DNA of 64,000 bases. Source: Clostridia bacterium. Lineage in GTDB: Bacteria > Bacillota_A > Clostridia > Christensenellales > Aristaeellaceae. The notes below the pieces were generated by a model. The model made no database searches. It was not told where the DNA came from and saw only the letters and a program-made list of their open reading frames with translations. Positions within the stretch are counted from its first letter, which is position 1, and each line of letters begins with the position of its first letter. The DNA is taken from NCBI GenBank assembly GCA_017525805.1, contig JAFXSH010000078.1:29441-93440 (forward strand). The letters are read 5' to 3'. Below, piece by piece: positions 17,066 through 26,297 of this stretch. The position numbers and the translations under genes were made by a program.

Positions 17066-17911
17066 ATGGCGATTTTGATGGACGGCAAGGTTTTAGCGGC
17101 GGAGCAGATGGCGGCGCTGAAAGAACGGGTAAACGCCCTGAAAGCGGCAGGCCGCACGGTGGGTCTTGCGGTGATCCTGGTAGGGGACGACCCCGCCAGT
17201 CAGGTATACGTCCGCAACAAGGGCAAAGCCTGCGAGGAACTGGGCATCCTGTCCGAAACCCTGCGCCTGCCCGCCGAAACCACCCAGGAAGAGTTGGAAG
17301 CGGAAATCGACCGCCTGAACCGGGACGAACGCATCGACGGCATCCTGGTGCAGCTTCCCCTGCCCAAACACCTGGATGAGGCCAAAGCCTTGGCAAAAAT
17401 CCTGCCCGAAAAGGACGTGGACGGCTTCCACATCGAAAACGCCGGGAAGCTGTTTACCGGCCAGCCCGGCGTGGTGGCCTGCACGCCCAAGGGCATTTTG
17501 CACATGCTGAAAGCCTGCGGCGTACCCCTCAAGGGCAAGGAAGCGGTTGTTATTGGCCGCAGCAACATCGTGGGCAAGCCCATCGCCATGCTGCTGCTGA
17601 ACGAAAACTGCACCGTGACGATCTGCCATTCCCGCACCGCCGATTTGGCCTCCCATACCCGCCGGGCGGATGTCTTAGTAGCCGCCGTGGGTAAGCCCCG
17701 GTTCGTCACCGCCGATATGGTGAAGCCCGGCGCCGCCGTAGTGGACGTGGGCATCAACCGGGTGGACGGCAAAGTGGTGGGCGACGTGGACTTTGAAGCC
17801 GTGGAAAAGGTCGCGGGGTACATCTCCCCCGTGCCCGGCGGCGTGGGCAAAATGACCATCTGCATGCTGATGGAAAACACTGTGGAAGCTGCCGAACGAA
17901 AGGCAAAGTGA
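17066..17911 (+). CDS. folD: Bifunctional methylene-THF dehydrogenase/cyclohydrolase
   Basis: This cytoplasmic enzyme interconverts 5,10-methylene-THF, 5,10-methenyl-THF and 10-formyl-THF. The 281-residue form shows [21 protein letters not shown] (catalytic Lys region), [19 protein letters not shown], the dinucleotide-binding [15 protein letters not shown], and the C-terminal [14 protein letters not shown]. An ATG at 17060 is also in frame, but GAGGGAG is best spaced for 17066. It is 13 bases after the methyltransferase gene and 4 bases before xseA. folD-xseA-xseB-ispA is a classic Firmicute order. Confidence 0.96.
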   Translation: MAILMDGKVLAAEQMAALKERVNALKAAGRTVGLAVILVGDDPASQVYVRNKGKACEELGILSETLRLPAETTQEELEAEIDRLNRDERIDGILVQLPLPKHLDEAKALAKILPEKDVDGFHIENAGKLFTGQPGVVACTPKGILHMLKACGVPLKGKEAVVIGRSNIVGKPIAMLLLNENCTVTICHSRTADLASHTRRADVLVAAVGKPRFVTADMVKPGAAVVDVGINRVDGKVVGDVDFEAVEKVAGYISPVPGGVGKMTICMLMENTVEAAERKAK

Positions 17912-17914
17912 CCT

Positions 17915-19138
17915 ATGCCCTGGACGCTAACAGTTTCCGAACTGAATGATTACGTGCGCCGCACGTTAGCCAGCGATCCTTCGCTGCGGTTTCTTTCTCT
18001 GCGGGGAGAAATCAGCGATTTTAAGAAATACGCTTCCGGCCACTGGTATTTCACCTTGAAGGACGAAGCGTGCATGATCCAGTGCGTATGCTTCCGGCAG
18101 TATAACATGCGCCTGGATTTCCGCCCGGAAAACGGCATGAAGGTCGTTTTGACCGGCGCGGTGGGCCTGTATCCTGAACGAGGCAGCTACCAGTTTTACG
18201 CTGAATCCATCACCCGGGACGGGGTGGGCGAGCTGTTCCTCAAGCTGGAAGCGCTCAAAAACAAGCTGATGAAGGAAGGGCTGTTCGACGTAGCGAAAAA
18301 GCGGCCCCTTCCCCTGCTGCCGAGGGCCATCGGCGTGGTCACCTCCCGTTCCGGGGCGGTGATCCACGATATCGCCACCGTCACCCGCCGCCGGTTCCCG
18401 GCTATGCAGATCATCCTGCGGCCCGCCCAGGTGCAGGGCGAAGGCGCGGCGGAAGATATCGCCCAGGGCATCGCGGAAATATCGGCCCTGCCCCAGGTGG
18501 ACGTGATCATCGTGGGCCGGGGCGGTGGTTCGCTGGAAGATTTATGGGCCTTCAACGAGGAAATCGTGGTGCGCGCCATCGCCGCCTGCCAGGTGCCGGT
18601 GGTGTCGGCAGTGGGCCACGAAGTGGACGTGACGCTGGCCGACCTGGCGGCGGACGTGCGGGCCGCCACTCCTTCCGTGGCGGCGGAGGTATGCGTGCCG
18701 GAAAAAGACGCGCTCCTGGCAACCATTCAAAAAATGCGGGAAAGCATGGAACGGGCCGGGGAAAACCTGATTTTAGCCCGCCGGTCCCGGCTGGCGCAGT
18801 GCGAAAAGCGCCTGGCCGCCCGGCACCCCGCCGCCCTGCTCCGGGATACACGGGCCAGGGCCGAGCTGCTGGGCCATCGCCTGCAAGCCCTGGCCGAACG
18901 AAAACTGGTCCTGCTCAAAGCCCAAACCGCCGCTCTCACGGATAAGCTGAACGCCTTGGGGCCCCGGCAGGCCCTGAACCGGGGCTATGCTATCCTGTTG
19001 AACGGAAAAACCGCCGTGACCCAGGTGGACCAGGCGGCGGACCGAATGACGGTGCTTTTGCAGGACGGCGTGCTGCGCGTGCAAACGCTGGACAAACGGA
19101 AGGAGGATCCTTTTGGCGAAGAAGCAAGCATCCTTTGA
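17915..19138 (+). CDS. xseA: Exonuclease VII large subunit
   Basis: The catalytic subunit of exonuclease VII, which degrades single-stranded DNA from both ends. The 407 residues hold an N-terminal OB-fold (TVSELNDYVRRTL, LRGEISDFKKYASGHWYFTLKD) and the catalytic core (IGVVTSRSGAVIHDI, VDVIIVGRGGGSLEDLWAFNEE, VVSAVGHEVDVTLADLAADVRA). A long charged coiled coil follows from about residue 265 to 350, then the GPRQALNRGYAIL C-terminus. It starts three bases after folD and overlaps xseB by 26 bases. Confidence 0.96.
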   Translation: MPWTLTVSELNDYVRRTLASDPSLRFLSLRGEISDFKKYASGHWYFTLKDEACMIQCVCFRQYNMRLDFRPENGMKVVLTGAVGLYPERGSYQFYAESITRDGVGELFLKLEALKNKLMKEGLFDVAKKRPLPLLPRAIGVVTSRSGAVIHDIATVTRRRFPAMQIILRPAQVQGEGAAEDIAQGIAEISALPQVDVIIVGRGGGSLEDLWAFNEEIVVRAIAACQVPVVSAVGHEVDVTLADLAADVRAATPSVAAEVCVPEKDALLATIQKMRESMERAGENLILARRSRLAQCEKRLAARHPAALLRDTRARAELLGHRLQALAERKLVLLKAQTAALTDKLNALGPRQALNRGYAILLNGKTAVTQVDQAADRMTVLLQDGVLRVQTLDKRKEDPFGEEASIL

Positions 19139-19331
19139 GGACCGGCTGATGGAGCTGGAGGATTTGGTGAAAAAAATGGAGGGAGGCTCCCTTCCGCTGA
19201 ACGAAGCCCTGACCGCTTACGAGGCGGGCATGAAGCTTTCCCGGCAATTGACCGAAGAATTGGACGCGGCGGAAAAACGCATGTTGGAGCTTTCCGGCGG
19301 GCAAACCATACCGATGGAGGACGCGCCATGA
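19113..19331 (+). CDS. xseB: Exonuclease VII small subunit
   Basis: A 72-residue coiled-coil subunit that decorates the XseA coiled coil. It shows the family pattern SFEDRLMELEDLVKKMEGG, LPLNEALTAYEAGMKL and LDAAEKRMLEL. The start is a TTG at 19113, chosen because AGGAGG precedes it by six bases and the sequence gives the canonical N-terminus. It lies inside the 3' end of xseA, and its own stop overlaps the ispA start by four bases (ATGA), so all three genes should be translated in a coupled way. Confidence 0.94.
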   Translation: MAKKQASFEDRLMELEDLVKKMEGGSLPLNEALTAYEAGMKLSRQLTEELDAAEKRMLELSGGQTIPMEDAP

Positions 19332-20194
19332 ACATGAAAGAAACGCTGAACGCCTGCAAGGACCGGCTGGAAGCCTATTTGGACGCCCTGCCCTTTCCCG
19401 GCGCGCCGGACATCCTGCGGGATGCCATGCGGTACAGCCTGCTGGGCGGCGGCAAGCGCCTGCGGGGCTGTCTGCTGCTTTCCTCCTGCGAGCTGGCAGG
19501 GGGCGATCTGAAAGACGCGCTGCCCTTTGCCGCGGCGCTGGAAATGATCCACGCTTCTTCCCTGATTTTCGACGATCTTCCGGCCATGGACAACGATACC
19601 ATGCGCCGGGGCAAGCCCACCAATCATGTGGTATTCGGCGAGGCCATGGCCATTCTGGCGGGCGATGGGCTGCTGACCCACGCTTTTGAAATCATGGCCG
19701 AATCCAGCCATCCCAAAGCTTTCCGCGCTTTAGGCGAAATCGCCAGAGCCGCGGGCGTGGGGGGCGTGCTGGCGGGGCAGACCTTAGACGTGACCATGGA
19801 AGGGTCCGCGCCTGACCGGGCGCTGGTGGAAGAAATCCAGCGGGGCAAAACCGCCGCCCTGATCACCGCCCCCGTCACCGCCGGGCTGATCCTCGGCGGA
19901 GCGGATGAAAAGCAGATCGAAGCGGGCCGCGCTTATGGCTATCACTTGGGCATGGCTTTCCAGATCGTGGACGATATCCTGGATTTGGAAGGTGATCCCG
20001 CCTTGATGGGCAAAACGCTGGGGAAGGACGTGGAGGAAGGAAAGCTCACCTGGCCCGCCTGCGTAGGGCTGGAGCAGGCCAAAAAAGACGCCGCAGCCCA
20101 TATTGACGCCGCGGCGAAGGCCCTGGATCTTTTCGACGGCAAGGCGGATTTCCTGAAAGCGCTTGCTTTTTCTTCCCTGCATCGCGTACAATAG
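19328..20194 (+). CDS. ispA: Short-chain polyprenyl diphosphate synthase (farnesyl type)
   Basis: Condenses isopentenyl diphosphate with allylic diphosphates in the cytoplasm. The 288-residue protein has GGGKRLRG (residues 40-47), the first aspartate-rich motif DDLPAMD (residues 82-88), GDGLLTHAFE, the KTAALITA segment and the second motif DDILD. The residues before the first DDxxxxD (HASSLIF) fit a farnesyl- or geranyl-type product, but length specificity is inferred. ATGA overlap with xseB. Farnesyl diphosphate would feed undecaprenyl phosphate and cell-wall synthesis. Confidence 0.93.
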   Translation: MNMKETLNACKDRLEAYLDALPFPGAPDILRDAMRYSLLGGGKRLRGCLLLSSCELAGGDLKDALPFAAALEMIHASSLIFDDLPAMDNDTMRRGKPTNHVVFGEAMAILAGDGLLTHAFEIMAESSHPKAFRALGEIARAAGVGGVLAGQTLDVTMEGSAPDRALVEEIQRGKTAALITAPVTAGLILGGADEKQIEAGRAYGYHLGMAFQIVDDILDLEGDPALMGKTLGKDVEEGKLTWPACVGLEQAKKDAAAHIDAAAKALDLFDGKADFLKALAFSSLHRVQ

Positions 20195-20211
20195 AACGAG
20201 AGGCGATCTTC

Positions 20212-20658
20212 ATGCAGTTTTTTGCTGATCTATGGTCCAACGGGCCGCTAAGATGCGGCTTTTTCTCCTGGGCCGCGGCACAGTTCATTAAAGTGCTCAT
20301 CAACCTGTGGCTGAATAAAAAACTGGATTGGCGGCGCTGCTTCGGCATGGGCGGCATGCCTTCTTCCCATACGGCGTTGGTCGTTTCCCTGGTGATTTCC
20401 ATTGCCTTTCAGGAAGGCGTTCATTCCAGCATGTTCGCCATAGCGCTCGCCCTGGCTGCCGTGGTGATCTATGACGCTCTGGGCGTGCGGAGGGAAACGG
20501 GGCGTCAAAGCGAGGTGCTGAACCAGATCATCACGCAGATGCTGGTAGAGGGCAAGCCCATTACGGAAAAACAGCTCAAGGAACTGGTGGGCCATACCCC
20601 CCTGGAGGTGCTGGGCGGGCTGATCGTGGGCATCACAGTCACGCTGATTTTCATCTGA
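20212..20658 (+). CDS. DUF212/YuiD-like PAP2-related membrane protein
   Basis: A 148-residue membrane protein with about four hydrophobic segments. It carries the family hallmark GMGGMPSSHTALVVSLVI (a PSSH phosphatase-like motif, residues about 45-62), VIYDALGVRRETGRQSEVLNQI, and a C-terminal GHTPLEVLGGLIVGI. Members of this family are often annotated as divergent PAP2 or acid phosphatase relatives. Its position right after ispA suggests, but does not prove, activity on isoprenoid or lipid phosphates. The ATG follows AGAGGCG with 17 bases between genes. Confidence 0.88.
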   Translation: MQFFADLWSNGPLRCGFFSWAAAQFIKVLINLWLNKKLDWRRCFGMGGMPSSHTALVVSLVISIAFQEGVHSSMFAIALALAAVVIYDALGVRRETGRQSEVLNQIITQMLVEGKPITEKQLKELVGHTPLEVLGGLIVGITVTLIFI

Positions 20659-20699
20659 GGAAAGAATCATATTTTCAATTTTGAAGGAGGATACCCGCA

Positions 20700-21260
20700 A
20701 TGATGGATCAATTCCTGGAACAGGTCGTTACCAAACAGAACCGAACCATGCAGACGATCACCTATATCTGCGCATGGATCGTGCTGATCCTGTTTGGCTT
20801 TATGGCGTTTTTTCAGTTCACCTCCATCACCGCCGTGCTGAGCCAGTACGGCTTTGGCTTGGAGTTCTTTATCACCTTAGCGCAGCTGGTGGTATTTGGC
20901 GGGCTGGCGGTGCTCATGTACCTGTACAAGGACCGCATCAAGCTGGAATATGAATACACCTTCACCAACAGTCAATTGGATTTCGCCCAGGTGTTCAACA
21001 ACAAAAAGCGCAAGAACTTAGGCACCATGAACATCAAGAACTTAGAAGCCTGCGGCCTGGTATCCTCCGGTTCCTTCAACCGCTATATCAACATGCAGGG
21101 TATCAAGCGCACCAACTGGTTTCTGAACCGGGAAGCGGAGCTGCTCTATTTCTACTATCAGAAGGACGGGCAGAAGCGCATCATCATCATTGAACCCAAC
21201 GAAGAAATGATCGCCCTGATCAAGCGGAATCTGCCCCAGGGCGTGTGGCAGAACAATTGA
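20700..21260 (+). CDS. Uncharacterised two-helix membrane protein
   Basis: A 186-residue protein with two membrane helices (residues about 20-42 and 52-76) and a cytoplasmic C-terminal domain of about 110 residues. The domain contains YTFTNSQLDFAQVFNNKKRKNL and ends in a hydrophobic strand run (KRIIIIEPNEEMIALIKR). This resembles a family of short Clostridial proteins with a PH-like soluble domain, although I cannot name it with certainty. The ATG follows AAGGAGG. It sits between the DUF212 gene and the cysteine desulfurase in one transcription unit. No function is assigned. Confidence 0.8.
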   Translation: MMDQFLEQVVTKQNRTMQTITYICAWIVLILFGFMAFFQFTSITAVLSQYGFGLEFFITLAQLVVFGGLAVLMYLYKDRIKLEYEYTFTNSQLDFAQVFNNKKRKNLGTMNIKNLEACGLVSSGSFNRYINMQGIKRTNWFLNREAELLYFYYQKDGQKRIIIIEPNEEMIALIKRNLPQGVWQNN

Positions 21261-21262
21261 TT

Positions 21263-22399
21263 ATGTCCATTTACTTAGACAACAGCGCCACCACCCGTGT
21301 GTGCGCCGAAGCCGCCGACGCCATGGTGCGGTGTATGCGGGAAGAGTTTTACAATCCTTCCGCCCTGTACGCTCCCGCCCTGGCGGCGCAGAAAGCCATG
21401 CGGGCCTGCCGGGATGAAATCATGAAGGCCGTCCACGCGCCGATGGGTGCCAAGACCGTGTTCACCTCCGGGGGCACGGAGGCGGATAATTTAGCCATTT
21501 TAGGCCGCGCCTCCAAGGTGCGGCAGGGTAAGGTTTTATACAGCGCCGGAGAGCACCCCGCCGTGAAGGAAGCCTGTCAAAGCTGCGGGCTGGAGGCCAT
21601 TGAAATTCCCTATGATCACCGGGGAATCGTGAACCTGGAAGCCCTGAACAGCTTGCTGTCCTCGGATGTAATGCTCATTTGCTGCATGCAGGTGAACAAC
21701 GAAACCGGGGCCATCCAGCCCTTGAAAGAAATCGGCAAATTACGGGATGAGAAAGTCCCCCACGCCCACTTTCACGTGGACGGAGTGCAGGGCTTTCTGC
21801 GGGTTCCTTTCGATATGACGTCCTGCGGAGCCGATACTTACGCCCTGTCCGGCCACAAGATCCACGCCCCCAAGGGTATCGGCGCGCTGGTCATGGGGCC
21901 ACGGGTGCAGCTCAATCCTCGCCAGATGGGCGGCGGTCAGGAAGGGGCCCTGCGCTCCGGCACGGAAAACACGCCGGGTATCGCGGGCCTGCTGGCGGCC
22001 ATCCAGGCGTATCCCAAAGAAAACGGCATGCGGGAAAATAAGCTGCTGCTGTGGCAACTGATCCGGGAAGCGATCCCCGAGGCCCAAGTCAACGGCCCGG
22101 AACCGGACGGAGAACTTTCCGCGCCCCACATCCTGAATGTATCCCTGCCCCCCGTGCGTTCTGAAACCATGCTCCACGCTTTGGAGGGCGAAGGGGTGTA
22201 TGTAGGCATGGGCTCCGCCTGCTCCTCTTACAAGCAGCGGATCAGCGCGGTCTTGAAGGCCATGAACACGCCCCAGAAGTACGCAGAAACCGCCCTGCGC
22301 TTCTCCCTGTCGCCCGAAAATACGGCGGAGGAAATGCATAAGACGGTGGAATCCATTCAGCGCCAATACGCCATTTTGTCCAAATATCAACGACGGTAA
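21263..22399 (+). CDS. Cysteine desulfurase (NifS/IscS-like)
   Basis: A PLP enzyme of 378 residues that takes sulfur from cysteine as a persulfide. It shows IYLDNSATT at the start, VFTSGGTEADNLAI, HVDGVQG, the PLP-binding lysine in ALSGHKIHAPKGIGAL, the substrate arginine region GGGQEGALRSGTEN, and the catalytic cysteine in GMGSACSSYK. ATG 21263 is used; GTG 21245 is in frame but lies inside the upstream gene, and neither has a strong ribosome site. thiI follows after 15 bases, so the sulfur is probably for tRNA 4-thiouridine or thiazole. Confidence 0.95.
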   Translation: MSIYLDNSATTRVCAEAADAMVRCMREEFYNPSALYAPALAAQKAMRACRDEIMKAVHAPMGAKTVFTSGGTEADNLAILGRASKVRQGKVLYSAGEHPAVKEACQSCGLEAIEIPYDHRGIVNLEALNSLLSSDVMLICCMQVNNETGAIQPLKEIGKLRDEKVPHAHFHVDGVQGFLRVPFDMTSCGADTYALSGHKIHAPKGIGALVMGPRVQLNPRQMGGGQEGALRSGTENTPGIAGLLAAIQAYPKENGMRENKLLLWQLIREAIPEAQVNGPEPDGELSAPHILNVSLPPVRSETMLHALEGEGVYVGMGSACSSYKQRISAVLKAMNTPQKYAETALRFSLSPENTAEEMHKTVESIQRQYAILSKYQRR

Positions 22400-22414
22400 A
22401 AGAGGGAAAAGCCC

Positions 22415-23566
22415 ATGCGGAAGCTGCTCATGGTTCGCTACGGCGAAATTTATTTGAAGGGCCTGAACCGGCCCTATTTTCTCAAGGCTCTGGTCAAGCG
22501 CGTGAAGGAAGCCGCCAAGCCCTTCGGGGGCGACGTGTGGCTGCATGACGCCCGCGTTTTCATCAGCGGCGCGGAGGATTTGGAGGGCTGCATGCAGCGG
22601 GTCTCCAAGGTCTTCGGCGTGCACTCCATCGCCCCTGCCATCGAAATGGAAAAGGACAACTTCGAAGGCATTTGTGAACAGGCCAACGAATTGATGCAGG
22701 GCCTGTCCGGCACCTTCAAGGTGGAGGCCCGCCGGGCGGACAAGCATTATTTTCTGGATTCCCCCCAGATCAACGCCAAGGTGGGCGAATACGTGCTCAT
22801 GCGCAACGAAGACCATTTGAAGGTGGACGTGCGCAAGCCTCAGCATATCCTGTCCATCGAGATCCGGGATCAGGCGTACCTGTACTGCACGGTTTATCCC
22901 GCCGTGGGCGGCATGCCCGTGGGCACCGGGGGCAAGGCGGCGCTGCTGCTGTCCGGCGGCATCGACAGCCCGGTGGCGGGCTACATGATCGCCAAGCGCG
23001 GCGTGCAGCTGGTGGCCGTTCACTATCATTCCTTCCCCTATACCAGCGAGTTCGCCAAGCAGAAGGTGCTGGATTTAGCCAAAATTCTGTCCGAATACTG
23101 CTGCGGCTTAAAGGTCTACGTGGTTCCCTTCACGGACATTCAGATGCAGATTCACGAAAAGTGCCCGGAGGATTACACCACCCTCATCATGCGGCGCTAC
23201 ATGATGCGCATTGCCGAGCGCGTCGCCCAAAAAGAGGAAGCCATGGCCCTCATCACCGGGGAATCCATCGGCCAGGTGGCCAGCCAGACCATGGAAGCCC
23301 TGATCACCACCAACGAAGTAGTGAAAACCATGCCGGTGTACCGGCCCCTCATCGGCTTTGACAAAATCGACATCATGGAGTACGCCAAAAAAATCGGCAC
23401 CTATGACACCTCCATCCTGCCTTACGAGGACTGCTGCACCGTGTTCACCCCCCGCCATCCCGCCACCAAGCCCAAGGAAGCGCTGATCAAAAAAGGCGAG
23501 GATCAGTTGGATCAGGAAACGTTGATTCAAACCGCCATCGAAAACTCAGAGATCGTGGAAGTGTAA
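22415..23566 (+). CDS. thiI: tRNA 4-thiouridine synthase ThiI
   Basis: A 383-residue cytoplasmic enzyme. It has an N-terminal ferredoxin-like part (MVRYGEIYLKGLNRPYF), a THUMP domain to about residue 165, then a PP-loop ATPase (LLLSGGIDSPVAGYMIAKRG) that adenylates uridine 8 of tRNA. The C-terminal block YEDCCTVFTPRHPATKP is typical. There is no rhodanese domain, as in other Gram-positive ThiI, so the sulfur would come directly from the adjacent cysteine desulfurase. The ATG follows AAGAGGGAAAAG. Confidence 0.96.
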   Translation: MRKLLMVRYGEIYLKGLNRPYFLKALVKRVKEAAKPFGGDVWLHDARVFISGAEDLEGCMQRVSKVFGVHSIAPAIEMEKDNFEGICEQANELMQGLSGTFKVEARRADKHYFLDSPQINAKVGEYVLMRNEDHLKVDVRKPQHILSIEIRDQAYLYCTVYPAVGGMPVGTGGKAALLLSGGIDSPVAGYMIAKRGVQLVAVHYHSFPYTSEFAKQKVLDLAKILSEYCCGLKVYVVPFTDIQMQIHEKCPEDYTTLIMRRYMMRIAERVAQKEEAMALITGESIGQVASQTMEALITTNEVVKTMPVYRPLIGFDKIDIMEYAKKIGTYDTSILPYEDCCTVFTPRHPATKPKEALIKKGEDQLDQETLIQTAIENSEIVEV

Positions 23567-23596
23567 TCCGAAAAAAACCGAAAGGCGAAAACTCTT

Positions 23597-24271
23597 ATGG
23601 CATGGAGAATATTCGGCAAAAAAAATGAAAAAAACGCCATAGACCTTTCTACAGTTTTAGAAGAGGCTGCAAGAATCAGCAAGGAGCAGCCTATCGTGAA
23701 ACCCTATGAAATAAAGGATACCCTCGGCAAGGAGTTTGACAGCGTATTCAATTCCGCTTTCTGCGTGTACAAAACAAGCGATTACATTATACAGCTGGCG
23801 CAGCTGGAGCGGGAACGGAACGACGTGAAGCAGATCAAGATGGGCACGGTGACGTTTCAGGATACGTACTATATCGATTTATTAGGGAAATATCAGCTCG
23901 AAGCCGCGCATCATGCCTACGCCATCGGCAGGGCAATGAAGAATCCCCTGATGGATTATACCTTTTACGTGATTGATAATCCCCTCGGCAGCAGAGTGGG
24001 CGTGGTAAAAATGCAAAACCTGTCCGCCTACGCCAGACATTTCGATTTGGATCAGGTGCTGCAGAAGGTAAAGGACCAGCTGTGCGATTCCGTGCTGGAT
24101 TTGGCCAAGTTCGACGTGTTTGTGCCGCTGAGAGGTCTGATGTACAGCGAACAAAAGATGGATTTCAAGCTGCTGGAATATGACGATGTGCGCGTTCAGG
24201 CATTTTCCACCTATAAGCAAAAAGATGAATACATCGCTTCGGTGCAGGCTCTGCTGAAGGCCGGGCAGTAA
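23597..24271 (+). CDS. Unrecognised cytoplasmic protein
   Basis: A 224-residue protein with no signal peptide or membrane segment and mixed alpha/beta composition. The N-terminus (MAWRIFGKKNEKN) is basic. A glycine-containing segment, DYTFYVIDNPLGSRVGVVKMQNL, sits near residue 125 and FDVFVPLRGLMYSEQ near residue 175. I do not recognise the family. It is less GC-rich than thiI, and starts 30 bases after thiI behind a modest GAAAGG site. It may open a different unit with the two secreted proteins downstream. The long open frame in good codon usage supports a real gene. Confidence 0.75.
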   Translation: MAWRIFGKKNEKNAIDLSTVLEEAARISKEQPIVKPYEIKDTLGKEFDSVFNSAFCVYKTSDYIIQLAQLERERNDVKQIKMGTVTFQDTYYIDLLGKYQLEAAHHAYAIGRAMKNPLMDYTFYVIDNPLGSRVGVVKMQNLSAYARHFDLDQVLQKVKDQLCDSVLDLAKFDVFVPLRGLMYSEQKMDFKLLEYDDVRVQAFSTYKQKDEYIASVQALLKAGQ

Positions 24272-24303
24272 CACCGAGCGGGATGAAAGAAAAGGAGGAC
24301 ATT

Positions 24304-25110
24304 ATGCGCACTTTTCTGAAAAGAAGCTTCCTTCTGCTCCTGATCATCATGACCGTGGGCGTTGCCGCTGCTGAAATCGTTGATCTGCCTGCTTTCCATT
24401 CCTTTGTGTGGGGCTATATTCCCGTTGCCCATAAGGAAGAAAACGCTTCCTATACCGTGTATACATGGAAGGTTACCCCAGATATAGGCAGGGAAACGAT
24501 CCTGGAATATATGGACGCCCTGCGTGACCAGTATTCCGCACAGGAGCTTGTCCGCGTAGAAAATGAGGCGACGGGTGATCTCACCGTGGGCTATTCTCTG
24601 CCCGATTGCTCAGAAATGGGTTTTCGCGCAAAGATCGGTGAACAAACCGTGCGTGGTTGTCATACGCTGCTGATTTGGCAAACTGACAGGGAGACCTCCG
24701 GTGGCGGTACGCTGTATCTCTATTTGAACCGTGGCCTGACGCTAAATGACACTGGTATCCATACAGTCTTGCTGCCTTCGCCAACGCCAGTTCCTACTCC
24801 AAAGCCAACGCCGCGCCGCACGTCGGCGCCCATCCGATACACCACTCCTCCCTATCCGACGTCCAATCCAAATCCCAATCCCTATCCTACCCCTACTGAA
24901 AAAGCAAAATCCAAGTGCCCATATTGCAATAACGGGTACCGGGATTGTATGACGTGCAATGGCAAAGGATACATAGAAACCAAAGTCGTGGTGCCCAATT
25001 ACGGCGGAAACAACTATGGCACAACAATCGAGCGCAAATCATGTCCCAATATCAATTGCCAAAACGGAAAAGTAAAATGCACCATGTGCCAGGGCACTGG
25101 CTACCGATGA
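24304..25110 (+). CDS. Secreted protein with DnaJ-like cysteine-rich zinc motifs
   Basis: A 268-residue exported protein. Residues 1-23 are a signal peptide (LLLLIIMTVGVAAAE). Residues about 30-160 form a soluble domain I do not recognise, followed by a Pro/Thr/Asn linker (about residues 160-205). The C-terminus has four cysteine pairs in the DnaJ CxxCxGxG style: CPYCNNGY, CMTCNGKGY, CPNINCQNGK and CTMCQGTGY. Such motifs bind two zinc ions in DnaJ; outside the membrane their role would be different. I chose ATG 24304 because AAAGGAGG lies upstream; an in-frame ATG at 24283 has none. Lower GC than its surroundings. Confidence 0.8.
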   Translation: MRTFLKRSFLLLLIIMTVGVAAAEIVDLPAFHSFVWGYIPVAHKEENASYTVYTWKVTPDIGRETILEYMDALRDQYSAQELVRVENEATGDLTVGYSLPDCSEMGFRAKIGEQTVRGCHTLLIWQTDRETSGGGTLYLYLNRGLTLNDTGIHTVLLPSPTPVPTPKPTPRRTSAPIRYTTPPYPTSNPNPNPYPTPTEKAKSKCPYCNNGYRDCMTCNGKGYIETKVVVPNYGGNNYGTTIERKSCPNINCQNGKVKCTMCQGTGYR

Positions 25111-25144
25111 TCCAAACAGCCGAGAAAAAAAGGAGGTTCTTCCC

Positions 25145-26047
25145 ATGAAAAAATCGTGCTCATTATTTCTTGCCCTCATCCTGCTGCTCAATTTTTCCTC
25201 TGCTATGGCATCAGGACTGCCCGATTTGAGCGGTAGCAAATTGCCGGATCTCCCCGGTTCTTTACCCACTATCCTAGCCCCTCTCCCCGATCCTGCGGAA
25301 AGCCTGGGCAGCATAGGGAAAAGCTATCAGGAGAACTATACTTACAACGATGGAACCTATAATCTGTTCCTGTATTCCCAACCTCATCCCGCAATAGGGT
25401 TTATAAATGCCTACACCCAAGCCGCGCAGGATGCGGGATATCAGGTAACGAAAGGCATGGAACAAGATACCTATGACGCTCTCTACATTACCGGAGATGG
25501 CCTTACCGCAATTCTGATGTACGAATACCAGGGGTATATGCTGTTTATGGTGCCTACGGAAGCCGATTTTATGCTGCGGTCCAAAGTTTCCCCCATTCGG
25601 ACAAAGCTGACATACTTTGCCCTGGATTTGGATGGAATCCACTATGAAGCCTACGCAAATTCAGTAGTTCCTATCACGAAAGGAGTGCCCAAAGTTACAT
25701 GCTATATCGCGTTTACCGGCGCTCCGTTCTCCCATATTTGGCTCACACTGCCTGTTGCGCTAAAAAAAGGTGTAACATTTACCTTCAACAAGAAGATTTC
25801 AGATGAAATAGATTTCTATTTTGATCTGTGCAACTATGATTACCTGATCAAGGCAGGCAATTTTGATGGAAGACATAAGTCCAATTCCAATAACAGCGAC
25901 TATTTCACCTTGACGATTACCAGCGTGTGGGATTCACCGGACAACGGAAAGCTGATTGAAGGCACCTTTGAGTGCGTGATGGATTCCAACGAAAAAAAGC
26001 TGGAGATCAAAAACGGCGCTTTTTGGATGTACTTGGATACAATTTGA
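25145..26047 (+). CDS. Secreted protein of unknown function
   Basis: A 300-residue protein with a clear signal peptide (SLFLALILLLNFSSAMAS), then a Leu/Pro/Asp-rich stretch (residues about 22-55) and a mature domain of mixed strands. There are no recognisable catalytic motifs. It opens with AAAAAAGGAGG upstream, 34 bases after the cysteine-motif protein. The first residues of the mature domain (YTYNDGTYNLFLYSQPHP) look like a carbohydrate- or peptide-binding beta fold, but that is a guess. A strong terminator lies 62 bases after the stop. Confidence 0.75.
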   Translation: MKKSCSLFLALILLLNFSSAMASGLPDLSGSKLPDLPGSLPTILAPLPDPAESLGSIGKSYQENYTYNDGTYNLFLYSQPHPAIGFINAYTQAAQDAGYQVTKGMEQDTYDALYITGDGLTAILMYEYQGYMLFMVPTEADFMLRSKVSPIRTKLTYFALDLDGIHYEAYANSVVPITKGVPKVTCYIAFTGAPFSHIWLTLPVALKKGVTFTFNKKISDEIDFYFDLCNYDYLIKAGNFDGRHKSNSNNSDYFTLTITSVWDSPDNGKLIEGTFECVMDSNEKKLEIKNGAFWMYLDTI

Positions 26048-26108
26048 CGCTTTCCTCTATTGAAACATTTTTACATTCTGTCGCGTGTGCGAAATGCGCG
26101 CTTCCTCC

Positions 26109-26148
26109 GTCGGCCTGTTGGAACAATCCAGCAGGCCGACAGATTTTT
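26109..26148 (+). terminator. Intrinsic terminator after the secreted gene pair
   Basis: GTCGGCCTGTTGGA, ACAA, TCCAGCAGGCCGAC (14-base arms, one G-T pair), then AGATTTTTC. Confidence 0.85.
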
Positions 26149-26205
26149 CATGAATTTCCAATCATGCTTTTTTCCTGCCGACTTTCTAACAATTTTGTAA
26201 CATTA

Positions 26206-26234
26206 TGGACTTTGATGCGCTTTTTTAGTATAAT
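26206..26234 (+). promoter_or_regulatory. Possible promoter for the RDD gene
   Basis: A clean TATAAT at 26229-26234 with a poor -35 (TGGACT at 26206, 17-base spacer), in an AT-rich stretch 65 bases before the start codon. Confidence 0.4.
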
Positions 26235-26297
26235 CAATTTGTACAGTTTTGCGAATTTGAATGAAAAAGGTTTTCAACGGAAAGGAGACCTTTTCCC

